A stretch of DNA of 64,000 nt from Membranipora membranacea (GCA_914767715.1 OU612070.1:2437501-2501500), one strand, 5' to 3'. Shown: positions 33,974 to 44,960, counted from the first letter of the stretch. Made by a program: numbers and translations. Notes: generated by a model not told the origin, from the letters alone.

Positions 33974-35113
33974 ATGATGCAGCAGTCCACCAGGTCGGTA
34001 CTCGGCTCATCTATCTGGCACAGCTTTCTAGCTATAGCAAATACAGTTCATGTTCGAATGTTGCTTAAAATGCCGGGACTCATAACGACATCGAATGGAA
34101 AGATTTTAGCCGCTATAACTTTGCCTGACATATACTGGAGATTGATGGTTGTTGTTGCTGCGGCTGGACTGCAAAACAATGAGGCTTTTTCAGACATAAC
34201 CAAGGTTGTAATCAAAGAATTTATAACGGCATGTATGCGGAGCGGTACTGAATCGTGCTATTATACTACTACTTGTGGATGCTTTGAGCGTTACATGGCA
34301 TTGAGCCACTCGTTCAAGCATCGAGTAAATTTGGTTGTGACAAATATGGGAAAGTTCATGCTATTTCTAGTGTTCCTTCTACACATCAAGAATGGAAGTC
34401 TTAGCCTTTCAACGGAGATTACTTTAGGATTACAGAGATACTCTGTATCTGGTCCTGGTGAAGTTGCCGCAGAGAGAGGAGGAAACCTGTTGGAGAATGT
34501 CACACATCAGTCAACTAAAATTTGGTGATGCTCAAAACAGAACTGAATCTGAGATTATTAAGAAGGTAGGAGGGGTAGGAGGCGGTGAGGCAGGAGAAGG
34601 ACAGGTAAGTCTAGATAGTGCATGGAGAGGGAGAGATGGTGAAAGGGTAGGAGGAGGGAATAGTGATCGTACCATGACATTGAATCATAATGATTCAGGA
34701 GCGACTAATTCAAATAGAATGAGGGAAGGTGAGCAGACCACTTCGCTCAAAGAGTTCTTTGTGAAGACTATGGTATTTCTTTACTACCAGCACTTTTAGT
34801 TATGCTCATAACTATTCCGCTAATGATGGTAGAGCTTATAGCTATGAAAAGAGCCATAGGAACAGCAGGTCACCATAGGGATCGCGGGTTGATTTTAGCT
34901 GTCATCTACATCCTGATTCTAACTGCTGTCTCAATTGTATGTCTTGTCCCTCTCTACATTGTAAGGAATATCGACACAATTCCCAGAGCTACAAAAATGA
35001 CATTCAGGTACATAACTGATAGTTATGGTATATTTAATATAATCATTTATGGGATAATGAACAAACAGTACAGACAGATGCTAAAATCTAGTCTAAAAAT
35101 ATGTTCGGACTGA
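33974..35113 (+). pseudogene. Rhodopsin-type GPCR, intronless, two frame breaks
   Basis: Three open segments line up as one receptor. Segment 1 (33974-34528) carries a TM1 like AIANTVHVRMLLKMPG, TM2 (GKILAAITLPDIY), and TM3 with CMRSGTESCYYTTTCGCFERYMAL, where the usual DRY is FERY. TM4 (FMLFLVFLLHI) follows. Segment 2 (34458-34799, another frame) continues through a Gly/Ser-rich, Asn-glycosylation-type loop to EQTTSLKEFFVKT. Segment 3 (about 34772-35113, same frame as segment 1) gives TM5 (ISLLPALLVMLITIPLMM), a short basic loop, TM6 (LILAVIYILILTAVSIVCLV) and TM7 with FNIIIYGIMNKQY, where NPxxY is NIIIY. Frame changes occur between about 34450 and 34528 and near 34771. Read as decayed, it is a class A receptor of unknown ligand. 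Sequencing error is the alternative. Confidence 0.7.
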
Positions 35114-36360
35114 AATCCAGAGTTTTCATTTCTCGACAGAGTGCACCTTTTTCGCTTTGACCAAAGTTCTTGAGATTTCATGAATGATGCTGATATATAG
35201 TATCCATGAATAACATTAATTAATTCATTAAATATTTATTTGGGACAAATTTCTTTTTTATATTATATTATGATGAGCAATCACATGTGTGTACCTGTCT
35301 TCAACGTATTTTCAAAATTTCTACCATTCAACAAATTTCATGTCTTAATGTTATGGTCTTTGTATCTGTGTCTGATTTTTCAAAAAGAAGCATTTCGAAT
35401 CATAAAACGAGTTGCATGTTTGTAAATTTGTTGTGTTCTGCTGCATGAGCAATAAACCGTTGAAAGCTTTCACATTTCAATGTTAATAACATTGAAAGAT
35501 TATTAAATACAAATACCACTAAATCAACTTCTTGTTCACAGAACTACCACTAGGAAACATAAATATGTCCCATGTTGAAAATATCTATGAGTCAGTATTT
35601 TAAAGACGCCCGGATGGCAATAGGATCTTCTGTCAATACCCAATTATTATAGATGTCTTTGTTATCTTTTGACAAATAATTATTTTAAATTTTGGCTAAA
35701 ATCATTATACAAATGAATTGATAAAAAAAATTGGAAAATATTTACCACCAAGATCTTCATGGCTGAAAACAAAGACTAACAGAGAGATTTTATGGGCTAT
35801 TGCCAGAGAAAATTGGCTCGAAAGAATTTCTTGATTGTAGCAATTGCAAGAAATTATTAGAAAACTCATATCGTTAAAGCTTCCTACAATACCACTTACG
35901 TAGCAGACATGGTTAGCATATATAACAAAAGCCTTTACTAAGAGATTACCTAGAATAGTAAGTAGATTCTTAGTTTGCTTTTGCATCGATCTTGATCCTG
36001 TAACGTTCTGGGCTTCACAACATCACCATCAGTATCAAAAATCCATCAGTACCATCAGATGATGCTTAGTTGTTTCAAGGGTCATTGAAACCAAAAAAAT
36101 TGTTTAATGTCATATTGGGCAAACATAAAAAATAAAGGTGATCTTCAGAGAAGTTTCTTGTATACAAAATCAATAAAGGATGTGCTGACATTGAAATAGC
36201 TGGCAAAGATGTTGCTTACTGCACAGTCAATCTCCGTTTTCTGGCCTCTATTTCCGCCTGCTCCTCCTTCTTTGGGTATCAAACAAAAAACTCAATATGG
36301 AGTGAGTTGTATAAACGCTTTTTGTAGACCAAATACAAGAATTAATACAATAGACTGTCA
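35114..36360. other. Intergenic, no gene seen
   Basis: AT-rich flank of the GPCR relic. No element or gene recognised. Confidence 0.45.
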
Positions 36361-36412
36361 GGTATCATGAATATTGAATATTATGAATATTGAATATTAT
36401 GAATATTGAATA
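36361..36412 (+). repeat. 16-bp tandem repeat, about three copies
   Basis: The unit ATGAATATTGAATATT recurs from about 36367 to 36412, just ahead of the LINE A copy 3 coding remnant. Confidence 0.88.
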
Positions 36413-36759
36413 TAAGGTATATCGAATCATGAATATTGCCTACGCCAATGATACAGCTTTTGTGTCAAAATCTGATAACTTTGATATATGTAATACTGAT
36501 CTTCACTTAATGGAAAGTTAATGTAGGATAAACAGAAGTCTCACGCAGCGACATCTCTAGAGTTGGATCTTAAAAATATCAACAGAAAAAACTTATTCGA
36601 AATGTGAAGACCAAACGACTTGCTAACATAGGATGATTATGTAGGCCAGATCTGCACCATGATAAACCAAAGTTTGGAATTATTCCAGAAATTCAGGGCG
36701 TTCCCAGACGGTAAATCATCTCGAAATTTTTATTTCCAGTATGTCTTTTGTCATAATAT

Positions 36760-37006
36760 AATCGGCGTTCTGAGTGAGTGGGAACTGGTGGGAACTGAGT
36801 TCCCACAAAGAAATGCAAAGGGGGAACCTTTAGAACACAGATCCCACTGGATTCTGTGCAAAAACAGTGTGAAGTTGTCTCTTTTGTCCAGATATCAATC
36901 ATACTACTACAGATTCATATTTCTGCATAATTTGATCTAGAAATTGCAAAAAGATTCTCAAAACTATTTTCAACCCACAAAGAAAAGTCCACTTAGACCA
37001 CTGAAT
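36760..37006. mobile_element. Unclassified ~247-bp insertion in LINE A copy 3
   Basis: It is flanked by ATAATAT on both sides (36753-36759 and 37007-37013), which resembles a 7-8 bp target duplication. The ends (GTTCTGAGTGAGTGG and, reversed, ATTCAGTGGTCTAAGTGG) are only weakly similar, so its class is uncertain. Confidence 0.45.
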
Positions 37007-37103
37007 ATAATATGTCATTCGCATATATGGCAACCTATCTCCACATCGTGTTCTTGAAGAAATATACTTACTCTAAAATAGGGCTTTCTGTTTGATAGAA
37101 AAT

Positions 37104-37447
37104 GTTAAAGCCATAGTTGCACCTCCCCATATTTGGTATCATACTGAAGGTCACCATGGCAAACTTTTGAATAGCCTAGGGACACAATTGAAACCATTAA
37201 CTTTACTAAAAGGAAAATTTTTCAAAACTTTTCTCAACCGCTAAGGCTATCCCATCTTTGTTTTTATATGTTATGGTGTAATAGAGTGGGGATAACCTTA
37301 GTAATCGAGGAAAGATTTTCATTATAGTAAAGCGAATGGCTTTAACTGTGTGCATGGGCTATTCAGAAGGGTGCGATGATGCTCTTAATTAGACTGATAC
37401 CTTCAATATGATACCAAATATGGAGAGGCACAACTATAGCTTCAACC
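37104..37447. mobile_element. Fold-back DNA element (MITE), ~344 bp
   Basis: The left arm begins GTTAAAGCCATAGTTG and includes CCATATTTGGTATCATAC. The right arm, reversed, begins GGTTGAAGCTATAGTTG and includes CCATATTTGGTATCATAT. The similarity continues inward (CTAAGGCTATCCC against GGGGATAACCTTAG), so nearly the whole element can fold into one hairpin. It interrupts LINE A copy 3. No coding capacity. Confidence 0.8.
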
Positions 37448-37530
37448 ATATTCCGTATCATCTAAACCATACAAGAGATTTACATTCATCTCTCGGTCTA
37501 ATTTATTTTTCTCTCCTTGTTGGCCATATC

Positions 37531-37612
37531 CCTTTTCATTTCCTTTTGCCTTTTCATTTCCCTTTTCATTTCCTTTTCATTTCCATTTTCCTTTCATTTT
37601 GCCGTTTCCCCT
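37531..37612 (+). repeat. Pyrimidine-rich CCTTTTCATTT repeat
   Basis: Degenerate copies of CCCTTTTCATTTCCTTTT occupy the junction between LINE A copy 3 and the LINE B fragment inserted in it. Confidence 0.85.
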
Positions 37613-38027
37613 TAGTCATCTCCCCTTGCCACAGATTGCCAGTCATCTCTCTGCCATTAATGGCTATAAGATACTTAATATGTGGGCTCCAGATTATATT
37701 TGTGAGCAGTTTTCTTTTCTTATGCATTGATTTCCCCATGAGAGACACATATTTCCTGAAACCCCCATACTTTTCTTTGCCACCTTTCAACTGATTCCAA
37801 TAGCCTTCCACAACACATCAGGTCTTCAAACAATTTGAAGGCCAATTCAGACAACACATGTTCATATATTTCATGTCTAACACATAATCAATTTCTATGT
37901 ATTCAGCAGGACGGCCAATGGCTTCTATTTTTCTTCTTTTATTTTTTATTGCTTTTCTTCCTCTGGCATATTTGGAAGAAGATCATTCTAATGATGAAGA
38001 TTTTTGTCAATAAATGTTAAAAAAAAA
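37600..38027 (+). mobile_element. LINE family B, copy 2: 3' end inserted into LINE A copy 3
   Basis: It aligns with 30100-30504: shared GCCAGTNATCTCTCTGCCATT, ATGGCTATAA, GGCTCCAGATTATAT, TGAGAGACAC and a 3' end GTCAATAAATGTT followed by a poly(A) run at 38019-38027. LINE A sequence resumes right after it, so LINE B was still moving after LINE A copy 3 landed. Confidence 0.85.
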
Positions 38028-38395
38028 CATTTCATATGTATCTTTGGCTTTCAAATTTTGAATATGATGGCACCGGATTTCCTTCTAGGAGGATTTATTT
38101 CATCTAGCTCTAAAACATTTTTAGGGAAATCGTCCATTAAATAATCACTGCGATCAATTGAGACAACAAAATACTACAACTTTTAACTCTTTACCAATAC
38201 AGATATGCTCATATGCTCATTTTAAACAACTACTATCAAAGCACTTTAAATAAATCTTGCTTATTTTTATTACTACTGCATTATTTCTTTGTCTCTACGC
38301 TTTTCCTTATTTTTTAAGTTATATGTTTTGTCACTGCACATAAAACATTTTAAAAGATGACTAAAGATTGAGAATAAAATTATGTACATATATAA

Positions 38396-40430
38396 TATTG
38401 ATGTGACTGCACTCAATCTGTGGTTATCCATTTCAATTTCTTGTAAAATCAAGAAAAAAGACAATGCAGGAAAACAAGGCATTTCAATATAGTCCAGAAG
38501 ACACCAAAAGCTAAATTTCGGAGTAACTCCTTGTTTTAACGGAGTTTGAATAACAATTTGAAATGTGTGATATGTGTGGAAAGGTTGTCAAAATTCTATG
38601 TCGTAGCCTCTACACCTCTCAGTTTGCCAGTTAGGGAGAAATTCAGTTATTAAACTAAAAAAAAGAGAAGATGGAATCCAATTACGTTGCCTTAGAATAC
38701 CAAAATATTCCCATTTAATCCATTTCTCAGCTCAATTTAAAAGGAATTACAGCAAGATTGTCAATTTTACTGCAGGATGAAATGTTATGATACAGGTTAG
38801 AATTATGACTCGAAGTCAATTTAAATCAGCAAATGTATATACAAAGAGGTGTGAGAGGGCATCTTAGAAAGGTTTTTTAAAGGCTTCAGCCACCAAATTC
38901 AATCAAATAGAGGGAAATTAGTGCGTTTGCTATGATCTCTCAAAGAACTGTTGCTATTAGAGTTTGTAGTCGACTGGTTTGTGAGAGGCCTGAATCTAGA
39001 GAAAATAAAGGAAGCTGGCAAAGGATGAATCAGCTACTGGAGCCTCAAGGGTAAAATATACAAACAGTGATATTTACTGAGTCTTTGAACAAGGCCACAT
39101 GACTGCTCGTGACCTCGTGACATCTCAAAAGCCCTCACAGCCCATCAAGACTGCATGCAGGCTCTGCACGATATCATTTTTGCGCAGCTGCCGTGGTTGG
39201 TGTTTTCAAGCACCAGATTACGATGACTGGACATTCTGTCTTTTAATAATGAATAATACATTGTGACGGGTACACATTTTGTGTGTGTTGGGTGTGACCA
39301 TCCAATAGTCTGGGCAACGGGGTGTGGGAGACGCAACTGGAAACTTCACAGACATGAAATTGATATATATATAGTTGAGGTTCTTTTATTGATCATTTGT
39401 TAGTTTGTGATGGTAGCTACTCTGCTCCAGTAGCTGTTTTTTTGAATTGATATTCAAAAGCCAACAATGTATTCTAGTTTAGATAATACCGCTCGATATC
39501 TTTGTTTTCCCCACTCAGTGGCTCAGGGGTAGAGGGTGAGATCTACGTATGTACATTTCAAAGAGACCTTCACGTTATCATGCATTATTTGACCAGTAAA
39601 AAAATTGTTTGTTAGTATAGCCTATTTCTCTGGTTAAAATATTTACAGAATAAGTCAGAGCGGGTAAAAATCTGAGAGCAAGAGAGCTTTTAGAGTCCTG
39701 CGATTATTATTCAAAGGCAAGGAGTGAAACAATTTTTATAATATGAATAGAAGGAGACTGAGTGTGATTATAAAATTTTCTAATCAAAACAAGTAGCAAG
39801 TTGATGACTCCATTCAAATTCGTTAAGATCTGTGCTATGGTAGCCTGCCATACAGGATGAAATCTGTCTTTTCCCTTTTTATTTCTTGGTGATACTTTAA
39901 ACTTCTTTGGGGAGACAGGTTTATGGAATGGTGCTCCCATTAGACTCATTCTGATTCTGTTTACTCTTCAGACATCAGCAAGTGTCATTGAATCCATTAT
40001 AACCACTGATTCTACAAGAAGTTGAGCTACCAAATCCTCAACATGATTGTCAGAGGCAATCAGTCCCATCTAATTCAAATTGTGTGGAGCATGCCGATAG
40101 AATTTGATTGAATGCATGCCATGGTGGCTTTTTAACCAAGCAGTATATGTAGTATGTAGGTATATAGGTCTAGGTATGTGAATAGTGCATATATTATACT
40201 AGAAATGCCGCGATCATAAATGCAACAAAACTTCAAGAGTGTGGATGATACAACTCAGGTTGTCGATTGAGTTTATGATGAATGGCCATCTGGCGATGTC
40301 ATTATGAGTGCAAAATAAAATGGCTGTCCTTTCCATGCCACCTATAAGGTAGACAGCCGGAGTCTCGTTGTCCTATTATGTGGCAGAACTCCCCCACATT
40401 TATTTTCAGTGAATACAACCATAGAATATA
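38396..40430. other. Intergenic, no gene seen
   Basis: AT-rich sequence. A tRNA-like A-box (TGGCTCAGGGG, 39519-39529) with a poor B-box (TTTCAAAGAGACC near 39566) may be an eroded SINE head. Nothing else recognised. Confidence 0.4.
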
Positions 40431-40439
40431 ACGTAACAA

Positions 40440-40932
40440 ACATGTTATAATCGTGGTATATTTATATATATTATATAATAATAAGGGCTCCTCCCCATGC
40501 TCCCTCCTTGTTTTTTTTATCTGGCCTCACCCGAAGATCAAACACTCCGTCCGCTCAGGCCCGCTGGGCTCAGTGCGAAATAATGCAGGTGGTTAAATTA
40601 ATTGATGTAGTGATCTGTCTTCACTGGGATGTGAACTCAGTCGGGCCTCTCGCGCAACAAGCATGTTATAATTGTGGTATATTCCTATATAATTGTTCAT
40701 TGTATGTAATTGTGTATAATTGTATATAATATATTATATAATCGTATATATTATTTAATATATAATTGTGTGTATTATATAATTGTATATATTATATTAT
40801 TGTAAATATTATATAATTGTGTTTATTATATAATTGTATATAATATTATTGTAAATATTATATAATTTCATATGATATATAATTGTTTATAACAAATGAT
40901 TATATATAATATATATAATTGTGTGTAATATA
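40440..40932. repeat. AT-rich satellite, left block
   Basis: Degenerate TATAATTGTATATAATAT units fill this block, with a moderately GC-rich 150-base island at 40490-40660. CATGTTATAATCGTGGTATA (40441) recurs as CATGTTATAATTGTGGTAT (40662). Confidence 0.85.
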
Positions 40933-41390
40933 TAGGGCTGGGAAAAATTCGCGATATTTAAAAGATTAACGCAAATAATCCATACTAAGATTAATTTGAT
41001 TAACTCAAGGATTAATTTTAATCTTAAATTTTTTTTTTCTATTATTTTTTGGATTTTATTGGCTGTTCAGGCAAATGAGAACATGCAATATCGAGATGAA
41101 AAGTATAGGACTATGCTGATTGTAAGAAAAAGGTTCAAAAGTCTGGTCAAGTTTTCCAAAAACAAAACTAAAGGTGATTACATTTACATGTAGCTATAAA
41201 ATAATGACTCAATCACTCAACAAGAGTTTCTTATCTGAGAGGAAAGATGTTGATATTGCTTGATTTCTTCTTCGTTGAGTGGTCCTGTAATCAACCAGAT
41301 GGGAAGATTAAAAGTAAGAGTAATCGAAGATTAACTGAACATGTCAAGATTAAGATTAAGATCAATTTTCTTTAATATTGCACAGCCCTG
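40933..41390. mobile_element. hAT-like MITE, 458 bp, perfect 8-bp target duplication
   Basis: The left end TAGGGCTGGGAAAAATT and the reversed right end CAGGGCTGTGCAATATT are imperfect terminal inverted repeats. The flanks GTAATATA at 40925-40932 and 41391-41398 are identical. The interior has many AAGATTAA motifs and no transposase. It sits inside the AT-rich satellite. Confidence 0.87.
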
Positions 41391-41485
41391 GTAATATATA
41401 ATAATTATATGTAATATATATTTGTATGTTATGTATAATTGTATGTAATACATAATTGTATATAATATATAATTGTATGTAATGT
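41391..41485. repeat. AT-rich satellite, right block
   Basis: It continues the TATAATTGTATGTAATATA-type repeat interrupted by the hAT-like element. A third CATGTTATAATTTTGGTATA copy lies just beyond, at 41568-41588. Confidence 0.8.
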
Positions 41486-41710
41486 ATGTATGCAACAAAA
41501 CATTTTCTTGAAAATGATATAGATGCCAAAAGGGTATTAAAAAAGAAATCCATCTTCACCGGGATTGCATGTTATAATTTTGGTATACATAAAAATATTA
41601 GATTTTACATTCACCTCTTCGCTTGTTTTTTGGTCACAACCGGGAATTTAATGAGGAAGTGGGTAAAAGAAGTAATCCATCAAGTGGTAAAGAAGGAGTT
41701 ATGAAAATAT

Positions 41711-41784
41711 CAGACCTCACCATGACTTGAACTTGGGCCTCTAGTGCTCACCACATGCTAACCACTCAGCCACGCTTTCCCGCC
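41711..41784 (-). other. tRNA-like sequence (SINE head or tRNA relic)
   Basis: On the minus strand an A-box TGGCTGAGTGG (41772-41762) is followed 28 bases later by a B-box AGTTCAAGTCA (41733-41723). Arm pairing is poor for a functional tRNA (no clean acceptor stem), so a tRNA-derived SINE head is more likely. Confidence 0.5.
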
Positions 41785-41789
41785 GATGC

Positions 41790-43610
41790 TCTCAGATTCA
41801 ACTTGAATATGAATCGGCAAAGTGTAGTTTTGTTTAATTTTTCTGTTTAATGGCACATATTAGGCAAAAACGTGTAAAAATGTTACATGCACATGCGCAA
41901 TTGAATTTACTATACAAATGTGGATGAAGACAGGACTTTGATTCAGCCTTTTCTGCTATTTTCCCAAAAAAACCTTTTTGGGAAGAGTGTTATGAGGCAC
42001 TGGATATGGGTTTCTTTTAATTTGTATAAACATGCGTTTATCATAAACACAAAACTGAAGTTTTGTGGAATATTAAGGCACGAACGGTGAGGTTTTGTAA
42101 TTAGACAGTACGCAACAGGCTATACTAAGGCAAAGCGATGGGATTATATGGGCAATTAAAAGAGTTAACTTCCTCTGTTTTCTTTTAGTTAAACATTTAA
42201 TTTTCTCATAAACTGACAAACTGAGAGGTGTTGAACTAAGACATAGTATTTATGCAACCTATCTACACATATGAATGCTGTCAAATTGTTGTCCCTTGCG
42301 TTCAAATAAACAGGAAGATAGCGTTTCGTGTATTCTGGACTATAAGCCTAAGGAGCTTTTTAACTGGCAAACTGAGGGATGTATCAGCATAAAATTCTGA
42401 ACTAGACAAATTTAATTAAATGCTGCCTGCTTCCGTTAACTTTTAACAAGGTATAAATAAGAGTTTTGATTATGTGGTCAATATGATTAGTGGGTATTAC
42501 ATGGTGCCCAATAAAAAAGAAGATGAGTGAAATGAAACCAGGCTTAGCCCCTCAGCAATACTGATCAATGCTATTAGATGATTAAAGATTATTCAAAAGC
42601 AAACTAATTGTGTTGTAAGGCCCAGTAAAATAGTCACATTATAGTTATGAAATGGAGCACTCTCATATACTAAGCAGAGGTTATACCACTACACCACTAA
42701 ATTCACTATTTTCCTTGATAAATCCAAATATTATTGTCACTGGGCGATTTGAGCCTGCATTAGCCTCATCGAAAATAGAAACAAAATGAGGGATTTTCTA
42801 CAGCGAAATCTTGTGATGCCAGTGGTAAGGGTCAAATGAGGGCATATTTTAATTGCCCAAGTCTGATCACTGGCAAAATTATGTACTCTATCAGTTTATC
42901 ATATTGCATGCACAAAGATAATTCTATCTTATTCTGCTCTCAACTGGTCGAATATTGATGACCCTATGCTAGAAGTTTCTATCGGCACATTTATGATCTG
43001 ATAGCAAGCAGTCTTGACCAATCACCTGAGCCATGGTCACATTGTCTGATAGTTAAAACTGTGTTAATGGTAATCATGAATTATGATCATTTGATAATTT
43101 CCATACATGTTTAGTCAAGGACGCTTTTCATGCGAATAGTTAATGGCCATACTGCATAAACTGAGATCATTTTTCCCAAATTTAATGAGTTAGGAGTATG
43201 GCAAGCTTGATTTCTTAGTAGCAACACATAGTTACAGAAATAATAAAAGAAATCTGCGATTAACACAAAATTCAGCGTCCATTCGTCTGAATTCTAACAG
43301 TTTGCTATGATTGGTACAGCTGAGGCAGCTTGTGTTTGCCAATAAGAGCTGAAAATGCTGAATAAAATCAACGTGTGTGAGACAAATAGCAAAGGCTCCA
43401 CAGTCCAGGAATGACTCATATAAGTATCATAATATAGAGAGCTGAAATTGTGAAATATAGAATTATCCTTATACCCACTGTATATGATGATAACAATAAT
43501 GATATATAGCAAGTTCTGACAGGCCATTTGGAGTGAACAGGCAGGGCATAACAAAAATGATGGATGGATATAGAGAGTAAAAGGAAATTTGAATCATGTT
43601 GAGAGGCAGG
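41790..43610. other. Intergenic, no gene seen
   Basis: AT-rich. An isolated minus-strand A-box-like motif near 42695 has no B-box. No coding or transposon structure recognised. Confidence 0.45.
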
Positions 43611-43794
43611 AATATCTAGACATCACAACATAAGAAAATGCTAGGAAGAGCCCCAAACTGGTAATCCCCAAGACCAGATTATGCCCTAGGGTTTTGGATC
43701 AAGAACTTGAAGGGTCTTAATGAGAGGACATCACATTTCCTGCAGGAATGTCTAGATAAGGGATACACCCAAAATGCATGACAACAGGAAGAAC

Positions 43795-44420
43795 TACTGA
43801 TGGCAAATTGTCAGATTTTGGCGAGACGGGACGAGACCGAGACAGCATGAAAATTCGGGACGAGACCAAGACGAGACCGAGACATATATCGATGCCGATG
43901 AAACATTCTTCAGAAATCACAATATAAAAGAATCATGGATATTCATCCACTAATCACTGGTGCAATTAGCTAATAGTGCATGTAAATGTTCATTCAGTTT
44001 ATAATAATATCTCATCTAGACATAAGGAACTATATTGAGACCAAGTTTCATCAAATTCTGTCAAGTATTTATCAAATTACAGATGTCTAAAGAAAGCTTT
44101 ATGTAGTGTTGTAAGCCGTTCATAATAATGACAGTAAAAGTATGACTAATAGCTATGTGTTATAATAGTATAGTCTCAATTTATGATGTAGTCATATAAA
44201 AATTCATAGCGTAGTGGTTAAGATTGTGGACTGTGAGTTCCAAGGTCTCAGCTTCGAGTCCAGGTGCAGGCAGTATTTTGTCCAACTACAACCATTTATA
44301 AATATCAGTCCCGACATGTAACAACTAACAAGAGTTGTCTGTCTCGACGGGACGAAATACCGTCCGGAGGAGACAAGTCCCGCAACGACCGGGAATTGTC
44401 CCGTCCCGTTGCCATCACTA
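43795..44420. mobile_element. hAT-like element, 626 bp, perfect 8-bp target duplication
   Basis: The left end TACTGATGGCAA and the reversed right end TAGTGATGGCAACGGGACGG are inverted repeats. The flanks GGAAGAAC at 43787-43794 and 44421-44428 are identical. Subterminal GGGACGAGACC repeats occur on the left and CGGGACGAAATACCG on the right. No transposase frame is present, and it carries a tRNA-like segment (44203-44272). Confidence 0.87.
44203..44272 (+). other. tRNA-like SINE head inside the hAT-like element
   Basis: A-box TAGCGTAGTGG (44207-44217) and B-box GCTTCGAGTCC (44251-44261) are spaced as in a tRNA gene. The arms do not pair well. It is a probable tRNA-derived SINE or a captured tRNA relic. 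Confidence 0.5.
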
Positions 44421-44960
44421 GGAAGAACAGTGCCAAACAAGTGGAAATGAATCTAGAAATTACCGACCCCTTACCTGTATACCACTTATGTGGCAGACAC
44501 TAACTAGGATTCTAGCGTACACATTATATGGCCACCTGATAGCCCAGGCAGTCATAGAAGAGGAACAGAAAGGCTGCTGAAGAAATATATGAGGGGCCAA
44601 TGATCATCTCATGGTATACAAGACCATACTACATGACTCAAAGAAAGGACATCATTATATGGAATGCTCCAAGGAGACTCATTGTCCAAACTCCTTTTTG
44701 TGACTTCACCTATCCTTTTGTCAATCACACTGAGGGAAGCAATTAAAGGATACAAGTTCTGTCAGGCCAAAAAGTCAACAATCTTCTCTACATTGATTAC
44801 TTGATGCTTTGTGGAAAATCAAAAGCAGAACTAGAGGTACTGGTAAGCACTGTAAGAATATTTAGTAATGAAATAAAAATGCGATATGGACTCTATCTTT
44901 GACGCCCTGGGGAAATCTAACTGAGACTGGTGTGAGACTGGAACACATTCAATCCATGCT

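Larger units (their letters stand above)
36430..38390 (+). mobile_element. LINE family A, copy 3: older, split by three insertions
   Basis: The 5' part reads IAYANDTAFVSKSDNF, an RT box with YADD changed to YAND. Then come QICTMINQSLELFQKFRAF and KSSRNFYFQYVFCH to 36758. The element resumes at 37014-37103, at 37448-37530 and finally at about 38030-38390 (QLLSKHFK region and 3' UTR ending AATAAAATTATGTA). The gaps are an unknown insertion (36760-37006), a fold-back element (37104-37447) and a LINE B 3' end (about 37600-38027). Many stops show it is older than copies 1 and 2. Confidence 0.85.
43617..44960 (+). mobile_element. R2/NeSL-like LINE reverse-transcriptase remnant, split by a hAT element
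   Basis: Left of the hAT insertion the translation shows GFWIKNLKGLNER and HFLQECLDKGYTPK. Right of it come GNESRNYRPLTCIPLMWQ, EEEQKGC, ANDHLMVYKTILHDSKK, GMLQGDSLSKLLF and YIDYLMLCGKSKAELE. These are the ordered boxes of a non-LTR reverse transcriptase of the group typified by QGDSLSPLLF and YIDDLKLYGKS. The segment normally holding the first catalytic Asp (before GMLQGDS) is deleted, YIDD is YIDY, and several stops are present, so it is dead. Confidence 0.75.

Noticed and set aside
36361-36412. CRISPR-like array of short repeats
   Set aside because: Contiguous 16-bp tandem repeats with no unique spacers in a eukaryotic intergenic region; a minisatellite.
40996-41193. 65-residue open frame as a gene
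   Set aside because: Internal to the hAT-like MITE at 40933-41390; AT-rich and without motifs.
42660-42720. Minus-strand A-box-like TAGTGGTGTAGTGG
   Set aside because: No B-box and no cloverleaf arms; chance match likely.
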